Source: Moorena bouillonii PNG (GTDB taxonomy: Bacteria; Cyanobacteriota; Cyanobacteriia; Cyanobacteriales; Coleofasciculaceae). From it: a stretch of 64,000 nt of DNA. The notes under the pieces were generated by a model that saw nothing but the letters and a program-made list of their open reading frames with translations, was not told the origin of the DNA and did not search any database. Shown here in pieces: positions 1-9,940 of this stretch (positions are counted from its first letter, which is position 1; each line of letters opens with the position of its first letter). Made by a program: the position numbers and the translations under genes. Location of the stretch: assembly GCF_001942495.1 (NCBI RefSeq), contig NZ_MKZS01000001.1, forward strand, positions 5,147,281 to 5,211,280, written 5' to 3'.

Positions 1-295
1 TCCTGTCCGGTTGACTACTTATAATTCTGGGGTTTTCGTTAATTGAAAATTGAAAATTAACAATTAACAATTAACAATTTTAAATTCATGGGCATAGGCT
101 CAACCATTTTATAAGTGATTAACCGGACTTGATCTTACCAATTACGAATTCCAAAATATTGACTCTACCAGGTTAAGTTAGTAGCAAAATAGTACCACAA
201 AATATTTTATAGTTAAGTGATGCTTGAGCATACAAATAAAACCAGGCAATAGCCAAGACAAAATACACAATGGTTATGGGTATAGTAGAATTTAT
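1..295. other. AT-rich intergenic region downstream of pyk
   Basis: No gene is seen. The first 100 bases contain short reiterated blocks of the type TTAACAATTAACAATTAACA. Bases about 4-45 (TCCGGTTGA, TACTTATAATT, then GTTnnCGTTA) resemble bases about 44252-44290 elsewhere in the window, so this looks like a dispersed repeat rather than a regulatory region. Confidence 0.5.
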
Positions 296-2077
296 TCACG
301 TCATTAGTAATCCGTCACTGGGGCTAGCCCCAAGAGTACCAGAATAAACTAAACCCCGCTGTGTGTCCAGAGTCAAAATTGCCCCATCCCGAATCAATTG
401 GGTCGCATTCTTCACCCCCACAATTACTGGCACACCTAAGCGTAAGCCAATCACTGCTGCATGGCTAGTTATACTATCTTCCTCAGTGATAATTCCTGCT
501 GCCTTGCGAATAACTTCCACAAATTTGGCATTGGTTGAAGGAGCGACTAGGATTTCTCCGTGGTTGAAGTTAGGTAAATCACCATCAGTGCCAGCCACCC
601 GAGCAACACCACTTACTGATCCCTGACCAATACCAACTCCCTGACCCAAAACTGCTTTGACTACTTCTACTTTAATTAAGTCTGTTGACCCAGCCACACC
701 TTGGATTGTCCCCGCCGTCATGACGACCAAATCTCTTTCTGTTAGAAGCTGTTTTTCCTGAGCCACACTCATTGCGGCTTGGAAGGTCTGACCAGTTGAG
801 GGTAAATCCAGGACTAACAAAGGTCTGACCCCCCAAACTAGCTGGAGTTGTCGAGCCACATCTACATGGGGTGTTACTGCTAATATGGGAGTCTGGGGTC
901 GGAATTTAGATACATTCCGGGCTGTAGCACCGGTTTTGGTCAGAGTCATGATGGCTGCTGCCTCTAACTGCTCCGCAATGTGACCAACTGCCTGGGATAT
1001 AGCATTGGGAATGGAACGGCTGGTGTCACGAGCATGACCGATAATCTGTTCTTGCTCAATGCGAACCGCAACCGTACCCATGGTCTTTACGGCTTCTACT
1101 GGGTATTTACCAACAGCTGTTTCGTTAGAGAGCATGACTGCATCAGTGCCATCAAGGATAGCATTAGCTACATCAGAAACTTCTGCACGAGTTGGTCGCG
1201 GTGAGTTAACCATACTGTCCAACATTTGAGTGGCAGTTATGACTGGGATTCCCCGTCGATTGGCTGAGGCAATCAGTCGCTTTTGTAAGATTGGTACATC
1301 CTCTGCTGGCAGTTCTACCCCTAAGTCACCCCGAGCAACCATCACTCCATCGCACAGGGAGATAATTGCCTCCATTTGCTCAATGGCTTCATGCTTTTCA
1401 ATTTTGGCAACGACGGGTACCTGCTTGCCAGCACTGTTAATCAGTTCTTTGATTTCTAATATGTCCTGAGGATTACGAACAAAGGAGAGTGCTACCCAAT
1501 CCACACCCTGATCCAAACCAAACATTAAATCTCGTCGGTCTTTATCGGTTAGAGCTTTGATGGATAGGTAGACACCAGGGAAGTTCACTCCCTTGTTATT
1601 TGAGAGGGGTCCACCGACGATAACGGTACAGTGCAAGGCTCGTTGCTCTCGGTCTACCTCATCGACCCGCATTTCAACTTTGCCATCGTCTAATAGGATG
1701 GTGGCTCCTACAGGCACTTCGTCAGCTAGGGGTTCGTAGGTAACTGAACTGATTTCCTGTTGACCAACCATGGATTTGCTGGTTAAGGTGAAGCGATCGC
1801 CATTGTTAACAACAATGGAACCGTTTTCAAACCGCCCCAAGCGAATTTTCGGTCCTTGCAAGTCTTGCAGGATCGCCACAGGCTGATTAAGTTCAAAGGC
1901 CGTCTGGCGGATCAGGCGAATATTGCGCTGATGGTCTTCGTGGGTGCCATGGGAAAAGTTAAGTCGTAAAGTGGTGGCACCAGCTTGAATTAGTGCCTTG
2001 AGAACATCTGGGCTATTGCTCGCAGGGCCAATTGTGGCGACAATCTTTGTCCGACGTAGGGAATTTGGCGATTGCAT
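296..2077 (-). CDS. pyk: pyruvate kinase with C-terminal PEP-utiliser-like domain
   Basis: Catalyses phosphoenolpyruvate + ADP to pyruvate + ATP, the last step of glycolysis, in the cytoplasm. The N-terminus (TKIVATIGPAS) and the barrel motifs (VVAKIEKHEA, then VARGDLGVELP near residue 245, and ITATQMLDSM) are typical of pyruvate kinase. The regulatory C-domain follows. Residues about 480-590 form an extra domain with the TSHAAV motif of PEP-utilising mobile domains. This extra domain explains the length of 593 residues against about 470 for the E. coli enzyme, and is common in cyanobacteria and Bacillus. The ATG at 2077 places the conserved start a few residues in. It stands alone on the minus strand, with no close partner gene. 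Confidence 0.97.
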   Translation of the reverse strand: MQSPNSLRRTKIVATIGPASNSPDVLKALIQAGATTLRLNFSHGTHEDHQRNIRLIRQTAFELNQPVAILQDLQGPKIRLGRFENGSIVVNNGDRFTLTSKSMVGQQEISSVTYEPLADEVPVGATILLDDGKVEMRVDEVDREQRALHCTVIVGGPLSNNKGVNFPGVYLSIKALTDKDRRDLMFGLDQGVDWVALSFVRNPQDILEIKELINSAGKQVPVVAKIEKHEAIEQMEAIISLCDGVMVARGDLGVELPAEDVPILQKRLIASANRRGIPVITATQMLDSMVNSPRPTRAEVSDVANAILDGTDAVMLSNETAVGKYPVEAVKTMGTVAVRIEQEQIIGHARDTSRSIPNAISQAVGHIAEQLEAAAIMTLTKTGATARNVSKFRPQTPILAVTPHVDVARQLQLVWGVRPLLVLDLPSTGQTFQAAMSVAQEKQLLTERDLVVMTAGTIQGVAGSTDLIKVEVVKAVLGQGVGIGQGSVSGVARVAGTDGDLPNFNHGEILVAPSTNAKFVEVIRKAAGIITEEDSITSHAAVIGLRLGVPVIVGVKNATQLIRDGAILTLDTQRGLVYSGTLGASPSDGLLMT

Positions 2078-2346
2078 AAACGTGAAAGGGATTAGGTGGG
2101 TTTCCCGAACAACACCTTAGCATGGCACATTACTGTTTGTTGTTTGATATTAAGTTTTCCTAAATATCTTTACAAAGACTTGTCATTAGTCATTAGTTAT
2201 TAGTACCAAGCCAGGTTTAATAAGATTCGGTAAACATTCCCCAATCTACACTAAGTCCGGTTAGTAGGGGATGAATTTCCAGGCAAAAAATTTTTGTTCT
2301 AATCAAGTTGTAATCAATAAGATATTCCGGCTTAGTCGAGGGTACT

Positions 2347-3723
2347 TCACGGGTTACTTTTGCGGTATTGGATCCGGTAAATTCGGTTGTTGGCTTCTTC
2401 TGTGACTAACAGACTGCCATCTTTTAGCACCAGCAAACCAACTGGACGTCCCCAAGTGGTTGGTCCTGAGGAATCGATCAGAAAACCGGTCAGAAAATCT
2501 TCATAGTAGCCTAATGGTCGTCTATCAGTTTTGAAGGGAATAAAGACAACCTTGTAACCGGTGCCTCGGTTACGATTCCAAGAACCACGAAACGCTACAA
2601 AGGCACCGTTACGATACTTTCCTGGAAAGGTCTGTCCATCATAAAATTGTAATCCTAGTGCTGCTGAGTGCGATTGGAATAAAACATCGGGAGTTCGGGT
2701 TTGGGCAACCAGTTCAGGTTTGATGCTTTGACCATTGCGGGTTTGACGGGGATCGATGAGATGGGGGGCTAAATAGGCATAGGGCCAACCATAGAATTCC
2801 CCTTGGCGAATGCGGGTAAAGTAATCAGGAACTAGGTCATCTCCGATCAGATCTCGTTCATTGACAGTAGTGTAAAGTTCACCAGTAATTGGGTGAAAGT
2901 CGAGACCGACAGGATTACGTAAGCCATAGGCAAAGGTCTGTTGGTTTGAGCCGTCCAGGTTCATCACCTGTACCGATGCTCGGGGTAGGGGTTCCCGATC
3001 GACATTAGACCGTGAACCAATCGAGACGTAGATTTTGTTGAGGTTGGGAGACACTACCACATTGCGCGTCCAATGCTGGTTGTAGCCACCACCAGGAAGG
3101 TCAGCAATTTTTTGACCTTTGCCAGTGAGTTGCTCTTGACCTTTTGTGTAGGGAAATCGGACTACAGCATTAGTGTTGCCCAAGAAAAAGTATTGATCAG
3201 CAAACGCCATGCCAAAGGGAATATTTAACCCATTACTGGCACTAGCAAAGGTTTTTTTGATATCAGCCACTCCATCACCATTGCTGTCACGCAATAAACG
3301 AATACGATTTGCCCGAGTTTCTGTGACCAAGATATCCCCAGTGGGAGTAAGTGCTAGCCAGCGGGGACGGTCTAATCCATCAGCAAATACGTTAACTTGG
3401 AAACCCGCTGGTACTTTTAGGCTTGGGTTGGATGGCACTGCTACCACTTTTGGAGGTCGAGAGGCGCTAGTAGTAGCAAAGGGTTGGGGTAAATCATTCA
3501 GGGTAATTTGAATCGGTTGGGGTGTCAGGGGTTTCGTATCGATTAGGGTTTTTGTGGATAAAGCATTTGTTTGTGTAGGTGCCTGAGCAATTTGGGGAGA
3601 TTCTTCAGACGACGACTTTTGTACAATCGGTGCAGCAGGTGCTTGAGTTGAGGTACTGGCTGAACTACAGGCTACTACCGTAGTCATCAGCAGTTGCAGG
3701 ATCAGGAAACGTGGGCAGTTCAT
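2347..3723 (-). CDS. secreted PQQ-type sugar/sorbosone dehydrogenase-like lipoprotein
   Basis: Probably a periplasmic or surface-anchored beta-propeller oxidoreductase of the soluble glucose/L-sorbosone dehydrogenase family. The ATG at 3723 is preferred to an upstream GTG because it gives a short signal peptide ending in a lipobox-like VVAC near residue 19. A low-complexity linker (about residues 20-95) leads to the propeller, with phrases such as GFQVNVFADGLDRPRWLALTP, ILVTETRANRIRLL and LRNPVGLDFHP that are typical of the family. Substrate and cofactor use cannot be read from the sequence; many cyanobacterial members are uncharacterised. No operon partner is visible. Confidence 0.8.
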   Translation of the reverse strand: MNCPRFLILQLLMTTVVACSSASTSTQAPAAPIVQKSSSEESPQIAQAPTQTNALSTKTLIDTKPLTPQPIQITLNDLPQPFATTSASRPPKVVAVPSNPSLKVPAGFQVNVFADGLDRPRWLALTPTGDILVTETRANRIRLLRDSNGDGVADIKKTFASASNGLNIPFGMAFADQYFFLGNTNAVVRFPYTKGQEQLTGKGQKIADLPGGGYNQHWTRNVVVSPNLNKIYVSIGSRSNVDREPLPRASVQVMNLDGSNQQTFAYGLRNPVGLDFHPITGELYTTVNERDLIGDDLVPDYFTRIRQGEFYGWPYAYLAPHLIDPRQTRNGQSIKPELVAQTRTPDVLFQSHSAALGLQFYDGQTFPGKYRNGAFVAFRGSWNRNRGTGYKVVFIPFKTDRRPLGYYEDFLTGFLIDSSGPTTWGRPVGLLVLKDGSLLVTEEANNRIYRIQYRKSNP

Positions 3724-3787
3724 GGTCAGGAGCACAGGGTGATATTGCGATTGATCTTAACTGACCAAGTAGCAATCAAAGGTATTA

Positions 3788-4000
3788 CTTGATTGCGGTT
3801 GCAAGTTATCAGGTTAGTCGGTTGAAGGTTAGTCGGTTGCTGGTTAGTAGGTGTTGCCGGTTGCTGCTTAGAACCTTGGCCAAAAGGCCACGCTACGGGA
3901 ACAACCCACCCTACACCGAACGCCACAAGCGAACAACCGGTTAACCTTCAACCTGTTAACCTTCAACCTGTTAACCTTCAACCTGTTAACCTTCAACCCT
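3788..4000. repeat. 15-bp tandem repeats plus TTGGCCAAAAGGCC palindrome
   Basis: Tandem copies of a 15-base unit (TTCAACCTGTTAACC on this strand, reverse complement GGTTAACAGGTTGAA) run from about 3937 to 3998. Before them, at 3873-3900, lies CTTGGCCAAAAGGCCACGC, a palindromic element found many times in this window. Degenerate GGTTAGTCGGTTGAA units fill 3808-3860. The open frames crossing this stretch are made of repeat and are not genes. Confidence 0.85.
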
Positions 4001-4155
4001 ATCTCCCCATAGCCTCCAGTTATCCCTATTTCAGGCAAAGCGTATCGATTTATACCATATTTTGGTTATAAAAATATAAATAAATGTTGCAAACTTTTCC
4101 AAAATAGGTTAAGTTATATTACAGAAGCTAACAAAGAGCTAGGAGATCTATAACA

Positions 4156-4302
4156 ATGACTCAAGAGCAAGAATCTAAGTTCGGTTTCACCAACTTTGCT
4201 GAAACCTGGAATGGCCGTTTGGCAATGCTTGGTTTCGCCATTGGCTTGGCTACCGAGTTGCTGACTGGTAACGGCATTCTGCAACAACTAGGTCTGATGT
4301 AA
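4156..4302 (+). CDS. hli: high-light-inducible protein (Hlip/Scp), 48 aa
   Basis: A one-helix chlorophyll-binding protein of the LHC superfamily. These proteins sit in thylakoids with photosystem II assembly intermediates and chlorophyll biosynthesis enzymes, and protect against excess light. The 48 residues contain the signature AETWNGRLAMLGFAIGL, with the conserved Glu, Asn and Arg of the chlorophyll-binding helix, then a short C-terminus. AGGAG at 4141-4145 lies 10 bases before the ATG. The gene is monocistronic, between a repeat block and a 240-base gap, so it has its own promoter. I could not define a convincing -35/-10 pair upstream. Confidence 0.95.
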   Translation: MTQEQESKFGFTNFAETWNGRLAMLGFAIGLATELLTGNGILQQLGLM

Positions 4303-4546
4303 TCGGCCATAAGCACTTGGGCGCACGGTGTGCGCCCCTAGAGTTGATTTGTGTTCTACTCAATATTGGAAGCAATATCGCAAGCGCTATACCTGCATTT
4401 CTGACAAAGATTGCGATCGCAGTCACTGAAAGCCTTACACAATCTAGGGTTTACCCCCATTGAAGCTCAGCAATAAAAACGACAGTGTGTTGTTCTTAAG
4501 CGATCGCTTAACTATTCCTAATAAAATAGAACACTTTTATACCGAT

Positions 4547-5365
4547 CTACTTAGTTGTTAATTGCTCAACAATACCCATCACTGCACTGCGGGTTAGTTT
4601 AGATTGTCCGAGGGCTAAAACATCAAGGGTGGCATGAGCTAATGCTAGGGGAATTTGGCAAAAATTTCTGGCTGGACTATTCTTCATGAGAGCATTGGTG
4701 TAAGCATCAGCTAAAGAGAGATTTCTCCGAGCATATTTGTGTAGCTCTTCTTGGCTCCAGCCGTTGGGAAAAAAATCCACTTGCCTTGTCAAATCTTCAG
4801 AGCGGTTACGTAGAATGTTGACTGCTTGTAAACCCCGACCAAAACCAACTGCATAACTACGGTTAGTTTGGGTACCATCATACCAAGCCCATAAATCAGA
4901 AAGTAACAATCCTACAGAGCCAGCAACGCTATAAGTATAAGCATCCAAATCCATTTCTGTATTAATTTCCCAACCGCATTCAGCCCAAGCTGCCATTCTA
5001 TCTGCCATAGCTGCGCTAGCTTCCCAAATGCGAGGTGCAATGGTTTCCGGTGCTAGCATTGCCCATTCACCAATCCGAATGCTTACTTCTGGAAGTGGCT
5101 GTTCGTGCTTACTCAAGGCTAAAGATAATTCCGAGGCACTGAATCCATTACCTATACCTTGTAGACCGAAACTAATTTTTCGCAACAGTGAAGCCTTCCT
5201 AGGGTTATCAAGCTCAAAATTATCTTCAATTTCGTCAATTGCACGCATACACAAGTATGCAGAAGCAACCGATTCTTGTAACCCTCCTGGTAAACAACTA
5301 ATTGGAATGTAGAAAGTTCGACTAGTTTCTTTGAGAATTCCTAAGGCATCTTTACATAGTTGCAT
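4547..5365 (-). CDS. squalene/phytoene synthase family protein with altered second Asp motif
   Basis: Member of the head-to-head prenyl transferase family that condenses two prenyl diphosphates (squalene or phytoene synthases). The first Asp-rich motif is intact (D44-E-I-E-D48), and the YTYSVAGSVG stretch near 143-152 matches the family. The second motif, usually DVGED, reads N187-R-S-E-D191, so its first Asp is Asn. The family's usual length is about 300; this one is 272 residues and lacks part of the usual C-terminus. It may act on an unusual substrate or have reduced activity. No carotenoid or hopanoid genes adjoin it, so a specific CrtB, HpnC or HpnD assignment is not justified. Confidence 0.8.
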   Translation of the reverse strand: MQLCKDALGILKETSRTFYIPISCLPGGLQESVASAYLCMRAIDEIEDNFELDNPRKASLLRKISFGLQGIGNGFSASELSLALSKHEQPLPEVSIRIGEWAMLAPETIAPRIWEASAAMADRMAAWAECGWEINTEMDLDAYTYSVAGSVGLLLSDLWAWYDGTQTNRSYAVGFGRGLQAVNILRNRSEDLTRQVDFFPNGWSQEELHKYARRNLSLADAYTNALMKNSPARNFCQIPLALAHATLDVLALGQSKLTRSAVMGIVEQLTTK

Positions 5366-5669
5366 GACTTTACTATTCTCATCGTCGCTTTATATGATAT
5401 TAATAAATTTTAAAGGATAAATACTCATAAATATTGAATTTATATGTATTTTTTGTCAAGAGGACTTACGAAGTTTAGTTGGTTTCGCCCCCCTAACCAC
5501 TTCAGGTCTGTTTCAAAATTCAATAAGTTAACGATTTTGGGTGATAGGGGTTTGGGTAAATACGGAAATAGGGAAATACAAGGCGCATTTACTCAAAACT
5601 AAGCCAATAAGCATATTTGACACCTGGCTAATTAGTCGGCTTCAATCAACTGAAATGATTAACAATTAG

Positions 5670-5713
5670 TGATTCGAACCAAATTTAGTGTTCGATAAAT
5701 TTGGTCCGAATCA
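5670..5713. terminator. strong hairpin downstream of purH
   Basis: TGATTCG-A-ACCAAATTT pairs with AAATTTGGT-C-CGAATCA: 16 pairs with one A/C mismatch and a 10-base loop. It lies 30 bases past the purH stop (purH is read leftward) and probably ends that transcript. There is no clear U-tract on either side, so it may work as an RNA-stabilising hairpin. The rest of 5366-5742 holds no gene that I can see. Confidence 0.55.
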
Positions 5714-5742
5714 CGACTATTTCTTCTGGATAATGTAAATAA

Positions 5743-7284
5743 CTAATGTAAAAAGTGGCGCATACCGGTGATCACCATTACTAATCCCAGTTCATCTGCT
5801 GCCTGAATCGAGTCTTGATCTCGTAAACTACCACCCGGTTGCACAATTGCCTCAATCCCCGCTTTAGCAGCTGTCCGCACTGAGTCATCGAAGGGGAAGA
5901 ATCCATCACTAGCAAGGATAGCGTTTTTGCTATTTTCCCCAGCCTGTTCTAAAGCTATATTGACTGCACCTACCCGATTCATTTGACCGGCACCCACACC
6001 TAAAGTTGTGCGATCGCGTGTCACGACAATGGCATTGGATTTAACATGCTTACACACCTTCCAAGCAAATAATAATTCTGCCATTTGGTCAGGAGTAGGT
6101 TGCTTTTGGCTTACCACTTGCCAATTCTCAGGATTATCCATGGCATCATCCGCAGCTTGTACCAGAAACCCCCCTGCAATAGCTTTCACAGTTTGCTTTG
6201 ATCCGGTCTGTAAGTCTGGTAATAGCAACACTCTTAGCTTCGACTTAGCACTGAGAATTTCTTGAGCTTCTGGTTCACAGCCTGGTGCGACTACACATTC
6301 TAAAAAAGTTTTCTTTAACGCCACAGCTGTAGCAGCATCAATGGGTTGATTTAATGCCACAATTCCACCGAAGGCAGAAATAGAGTCAGCATTGAATGCT
6401 TTCTGATAGGCTTGCGAGAGGGTTTCTGCCAAGGCTACCCCACAAGGATTGGTGTGCTTGAGAATTGCTGCGGCTGGAGTGTCAGTAAATTCATTAATGA
6501 TCCGCCGTGCAGCTTCTAAATCCACCAGGTTGTTGTAACTGAGTTCCTTACCCTGAAGTTTAGTGGCTGCAGCCCAACCTGTGGGAACTGTTCCGGTTTG
6601 ATACCACGATGCCGGTTGATGGGGATTCTCGCCATAGCGTAGAGATTGGCGCTGTTGTCCAGACAAAGTAAATCGTTTTGGTAGGGATACTGGATCTTTG
6701 TACCCGATCAGGTAGGATGCGATCGCATGGTCATAGGCAGCGGTATGACCAAAAACCTCTATAGCGCAAGCCTGACGGAATTCGATTGATGGTTGATTTC
6801 CATTCTGGCGCAACTCCTCTAAGTAATCCTGATACTGACTGGGATTACACAGCACTGTCAAGTGAGCATAGTTTTTCGCAGCTGCCCTCAGCAGTGTTGG
6901 ACCACCGATATCGATAGTTTCAATTGCTTCTGCTAAACTCACGTCCGGTTTAGCAACAGTCTGTTCAAATGGATAGAGATTCACCACCACCAAATCAATG
7001 GGACGAATCTGGTTTGTCTCCATTTCTGCCACATCTTCGGGCAAATCTCGCCTTCCCAAAATTCCACCATGAATTCGTGGATGTAGGGTTTTGACCCTGC
7101 CACCCAAAATTTCTGGAAAGCCAGTGTAATCAGACACTTTCGTTACCGGCAAACCTTCTGATTGCAAGGCTTTAGCCGTTCCGCCACTGCTGATTAAATC
7201 AAATTCCAATTCTTCTACTAGCTGACGGGCAAAGTCGATTAGTCCAGTTTTGTCAGATACACTCAGCAGTGCCAGATTTGCCAT
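5743..7284 (-). CDS. purH: bifunctional AICAR formyltransferase / IMP cyclohydrolase
   Basis: Carries out the last two steps of de novo purine synthesis: formylation of AICAR and ring closure to IMP. The N-terminal IMP cyclohydrolase (MGS-like) domain starts ANLALLSVSDKTG and holds ISSGGTAKAL and GGRVKTLHPRIHGG. The AICAR transformylase domain includes SLRYGENPHQ, LKHTNPCG, SAFGGIVALN and the C-terminal GSLRDQDSI / GMRHFLH end. The ATG at 7284 is chosen over an in-frame TTG three codons upstream because homologues begin MANLALL. The 513-residue length is normal. It stands alone on the minus strand; the strong hairpin at 5670-5713 follows it. Confidence 0.97.
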   Translation of the reverse strand: MANLALLSVSDKTGLIDFARQLVEELEFDLISSGGTAKALQSEGLPVTKVSDYTGFPEILGGRVKTLHPRIHGGILGRRDLPEDVAEMETNQIRPIDLVVVNLYPFEQTVAKPDVSLAEAIETIDIGGPTLLRAAAKNYAHLTVLCNPSQYQDYLEELRQNGNQPSIEFRQACAIEVFGHTAAYDHAIASYLIGYKDPVSLPKRFTLSGQQRQSLRYGENPHQPASWYQTGTVPTGWAAATKLQGKELSYNNLVDLEAARRIINEFTDTPAAAILKHTNPCGVALAETLSQAYQKAFNADSISAFGGIVALNQPIDAATAVALKKTFLECVVAPGCEPEAQEILSAKSKLRVLLLPDLQTGSKQTVKAIAGGFLVQAADDAMDNPENWQVVSQKQPTPDQMAELLFAWKVCKHVKSNAIVVTRDRTTLGVGAGQMNRVGAVNIALEQAGENSKNAILASDGFFPFDDSVRTAAKAGIEAIVQPGGSLRDQDSIQAADELGLVMVITGMRHFLH

Positions 7285-7575
7285 TTCAAACAATTTTACA
7301 AAAAGTCAACCGAATTCTGAATTATCAATTCAGAATGCAGAATTATTAGTTGCTAAATTCAGGATTCAGCAACTTAATAATTCAGAAATAGTTCAGAAAT
7401 ATTCCACCTTACTTCTGGATTATGGATTCTGCACTCTGAATTTTTTTTTTAAATTGTCAAGAGGTTTTTTAGGGTAAATTTCAATAATTCAGCGAACTAA
7501 GTAGGTACTTATATTTAATTAGCTTACCTACCAATACCGAATGAATTATTTCCATCTTTTACCCATTCTTCCTAA

Positions 7576-7701
7576 TTACAACGGATGGAAAAGTAGATCA
7601 GGGAAAAAGCGGTTAAATTCAATCAAAATTCCAGCCGTAACGGTCATCCAAAGAGCCAATAACACTGGTGCTAGGGACAAATACTTAACTAAATCCTGCA
7701 T
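7576..7701 (-). CDS. psaJ: photosystem I reaction centre subunit IX (PsaJ), 41 aa
   Basis: A single-helix photosystem I subunit that sits beside PsaF at the plastocyanin/cytochrome c6 side and binds chlorophyll and carotenoid. The product is 41 residues: an N-terminal stretch with [13 protein letters not shown], one hydrophobic helix ([16 protein letters not shown]), and the diagnostic end [12 protein letters not shown]. It follows psaF by 162 bases on the same strand, the usual psaFJ order, so the two are probably cotranscribed. An ORF on the other strand here (7541-7771) is a shadow. Confidence 0.95.
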   Translation of the reverse strand: MQDLVKYLSLAPVLLALWMTVTAGILIEFNRFFPDLLFHPL

Positions 7702-7863
7702 GGAACATTCTCCTAAAATCGATAACTATTTCAAGACATCTTGGCACATCAAGATAATGCCCTGTCTATAAAGCGCGAAAATTTGATTAGCGAGAACGGC
7801 AGTAGTTTTTAGCTAACTTTTCAGTGCTAAAAGCGTTCCCGCGAGCGAGTCTAAGTATGATTG

Positions 7864-8358
7864 CTAGCGTGGTGAGACAGGAATCTCATCATCTTTAGCA
7901 AACATTTCACCAGTGGTGATTTCTTTGAATGCTAACAAAGGCCATGAGGCAGCCATTAGCATCTTACTAACTGCCAAGGGGACATCAATGATGACTTCTT
8001 TGTCTTCTGGGTTCTTACCCTTTTGAATCGCTTGTAGATAGCTGCGACCTGCCCAGCCAATCCAGCCAGTGATATAGAGGAAGAGTAAGCTAGGAATGAG
8101 GAAGTCACCCATATGGGAGAAACGACCATCCACAATCAAGTGAGGATATCCCTCATCACCACAAAGTGCTTGAGAATACCGCTCAAATCGGTTCGCCCCG
8201 GAATTGGGGTTAGCTGTAGTGTTTAGGAATTCAGCCTTCCGGGCTTGGAATGCAGCAGACTCACTACAAGGGGTGAGATGATCCAAAGAAGCAGAGGCTG
8301 GGCTGATGGCGCAAAACCAAACAGAGACGGCAAAAATTAAAGCTAACAATCGTCGCAT
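7864..8358 (-). CDS. psaF: photosystem I reaction centre subunit III (PsaF)
   Basis: The lumenal/transmembrane photosystem I subunit that helps dock the electron donor (plastocyanin or cytochrome c6). Residues 1-23 form a cleavable signal ending ASA. The mature part begins [11 protein letters not shown], has two Cys (LTPC and [12 protein letters not shown]) that form the family's disulphide, and the signature [15 protein letters not shown] transmembrane helix ([19 protein letters not shown]) follows. The length of 164 is normal for cyanobacteria. AAAGGAGA lies 8-15 bases before the ATG. It is divergent from tsaD across about 150 bases, which must hold both promoters. Confidence 0.97.
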   Translation of the reverse strand: MRRLLALIFAVSVWFCAISPASASLDHLTPCSESAAFQARKAEFLNTTANPNSGANRFERYSQALCGDEGYPHLIVDGRFSHMGDFLIPSLLFLYITGWIGWAGRSYLQAIQKGKNPEDKEVIIDVPLAVSKMLMAASWPLLAFKEITTGEMFAKDDEIPVSPR

Positions 8359-8509
8359 AGAAAGTGTCTCCTTTTGTTAAGAAACAAAAAGTTTTTTGTA
8401 CAAACCAAAAGATCAAATTATTTGTACACTCAGGCAATCTTACTCTGAGCCGTGTATCTAGTAAAGTTTAATTAACTAAAAGTAGTGTTTCAATAAAGGT
8501 CATTGGTGA

Positions 8510-9556
8510 ATGGCTTGTGTTTTAGCAATAGAAACCAGTTGTGATGAAACAGCTGTGGCGATTGTTAAAAATCGTAAATGTTGTAGCAATATCGTTGCTT
8601 CCCAAATTCCTATGCATCGGCAGTATGGGGGTGTGGTGCCAGAGGTAGCATCCCGTAGCCATCTGGAAACCATCAATAATGCGATCGCGGAAGCCCTAGA
8701 AGCAGCTCAACTGGACTGGGGCGCAATTGACGGCATTGCTGCTACCTGCGCTCCCGGCTTAGTGGGCTCTCTACTAGTGGGGGTCACAGCTGCCAAAACT
8801 CTGGCCATTGTCCACAACAAGCCCTTTGTAGGTGTCCATCATCTAGAAGGTCATATTTACGCCACCTATCTCAGTGAGCCAGAACTAGAACCACCATTTT
8901 TGAGTCTATTGGTGTCTGGGGGTCACACTAGCTTAATTTATGTCAAAACCTGTGGTAGCTATGAGATACTGGGGGCAACCCGTGATGATGCTGCGGGTGA
9001 AGCCTTTGATAAGGTAGCACGATTATTAAAGTTAGGTTATCCCGGAGGACCAGCTATAGATAAGTTAGCACGAGAGGGCAACGCCAAAGCCTTTACCTTG
9101 CCAGAGGGTAAGATTTCCCTTGCTAGTGGTGGTTATCATCCCTATGACTCCAGTTTTAGCGGTTTGAAGACAGCAGTACTAAGGCTGGTGCAAAAACTGG
9201 AGCAGGAACACTCAGAAATTCCAGTGACCGACATTGCTGCCAGCTTTCAGGAAACCGTAGTGCGATCGCTTACCAAGCGTACCATTGGTTGTGCTCTCGA
9301 CTATGGTCTGGAAACAATTGCCGTTGGGGGTGGGGTGGCTGCCAATAGTGGATTGAGACAACAGTTGCAAGCTGCAGCAACTGAGCATAATTTGCGAGTT
9401 ATTTTTCCTCCCCTGAAGTTTTGTACCGATAATGCCGCAATGATTGGCTGTGCCGCAACTGACCATTTAAATCAAGGACATACTTCCCCTTTGACTTTGG
9501 GAGTGCGATCGCGAATGCCTATCACTAAGGTGATGGAACTTTATTCAGAGGTTTAA
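8510..9556 (+). CDS. tsaD: tRNA N6-threonylcarbamoyladenosine transferase
   Basis: Transfers the threonylcarbamoyl group to A37 of ANN-decoding tRNAs, working with TsaB and TsaE. ASKHA-fold motifs are present: [14 protein letters not shown] at the N-terminus, the metal-binding HHLEGH near residue 114, [10 protein letters not shown], and [13 protein letters not shown] followed by [10 protein letters not shown]. The length of 348 is normal. The stop codon lies inside the first unit of a 16-bp repeat array that starts at 9547, so the last codons may have been reshaped by the repeat. Confidence 0.97.
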   Translation: MACVLAIETSCDETAVAIVKNRKCCSNIVASQIPMHRQYGGVVPEVASRSHLETINNAIAEALEAAQLDWGAIDGIAATCAPGLVGSLLVGVTAAKTLAIVHNKPFVGVHHLEGHIYATYLSEPELEPPFLSLLVSGGHTSLIYVKTCGSYEILGATRDDAAGEAFDKVARLLKLGYPGGPAIDKLAREGNAKAFTLPEGKISLASGGYHPYDSSFSGLKTAVLRLVQKLEQEHSEIPVTDIAASFQETVVRSLTKRTIGCALDYGLETIAVGGGVAANSGLRQQLQAAATEHNLRVIFPPLKFCTDNAAMIGCAATDHLNQGHTSPLTLGVRSRMPITKVMELYSEV

Positions 9557-9720
9557 GAGGTTGAAGGTTTAAGAGGTTGAAGGTTTAAGAGGTTGAAGGT
9601 TTAAGAGGTTGAAGGTTTAAGAGGTTGAAGGTTGAACGCGATCGCGTGGCCGAAAGGCCAAGGTTGAAGAACCTGCTAACCTGTAACCTGCTAACCTCTA
9701 ACCTGCTAACTTTTAAAGTT
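9547..9720. repeat. 16-bp tandem repeats abutting tsaD
   Basis: GAGGTTGAAGGTTTAA is repeated about five times from 9547 and includes the stop codon of tsaD. Then follow the palindromic element (GTGGCCGAAAGGCCAAGG, about 9647-9664) with a HIP1-containing spacer, and reverse-oriented units (AACCTGCTAACC) to 9720. It fills the whole space between tsaD and the tRNA gene. Confidence 0.85.
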
Positions 9721-9735
9721 AGTCCAAAAGTACAA

Positions 9736-9809
<74 letters not shown>

Positions 9810-9940
9810 ATAAAGTCATAATTTAAGATTTCATCTATTTTATCATGCCTTAGGGGCAATCCGCCCCTAGCTTGTTAGGATCAAGATTAAAGTAACGTAA
9901 CTTAAATTTATATATATATATAGTTGGAGTATAACCAAGA

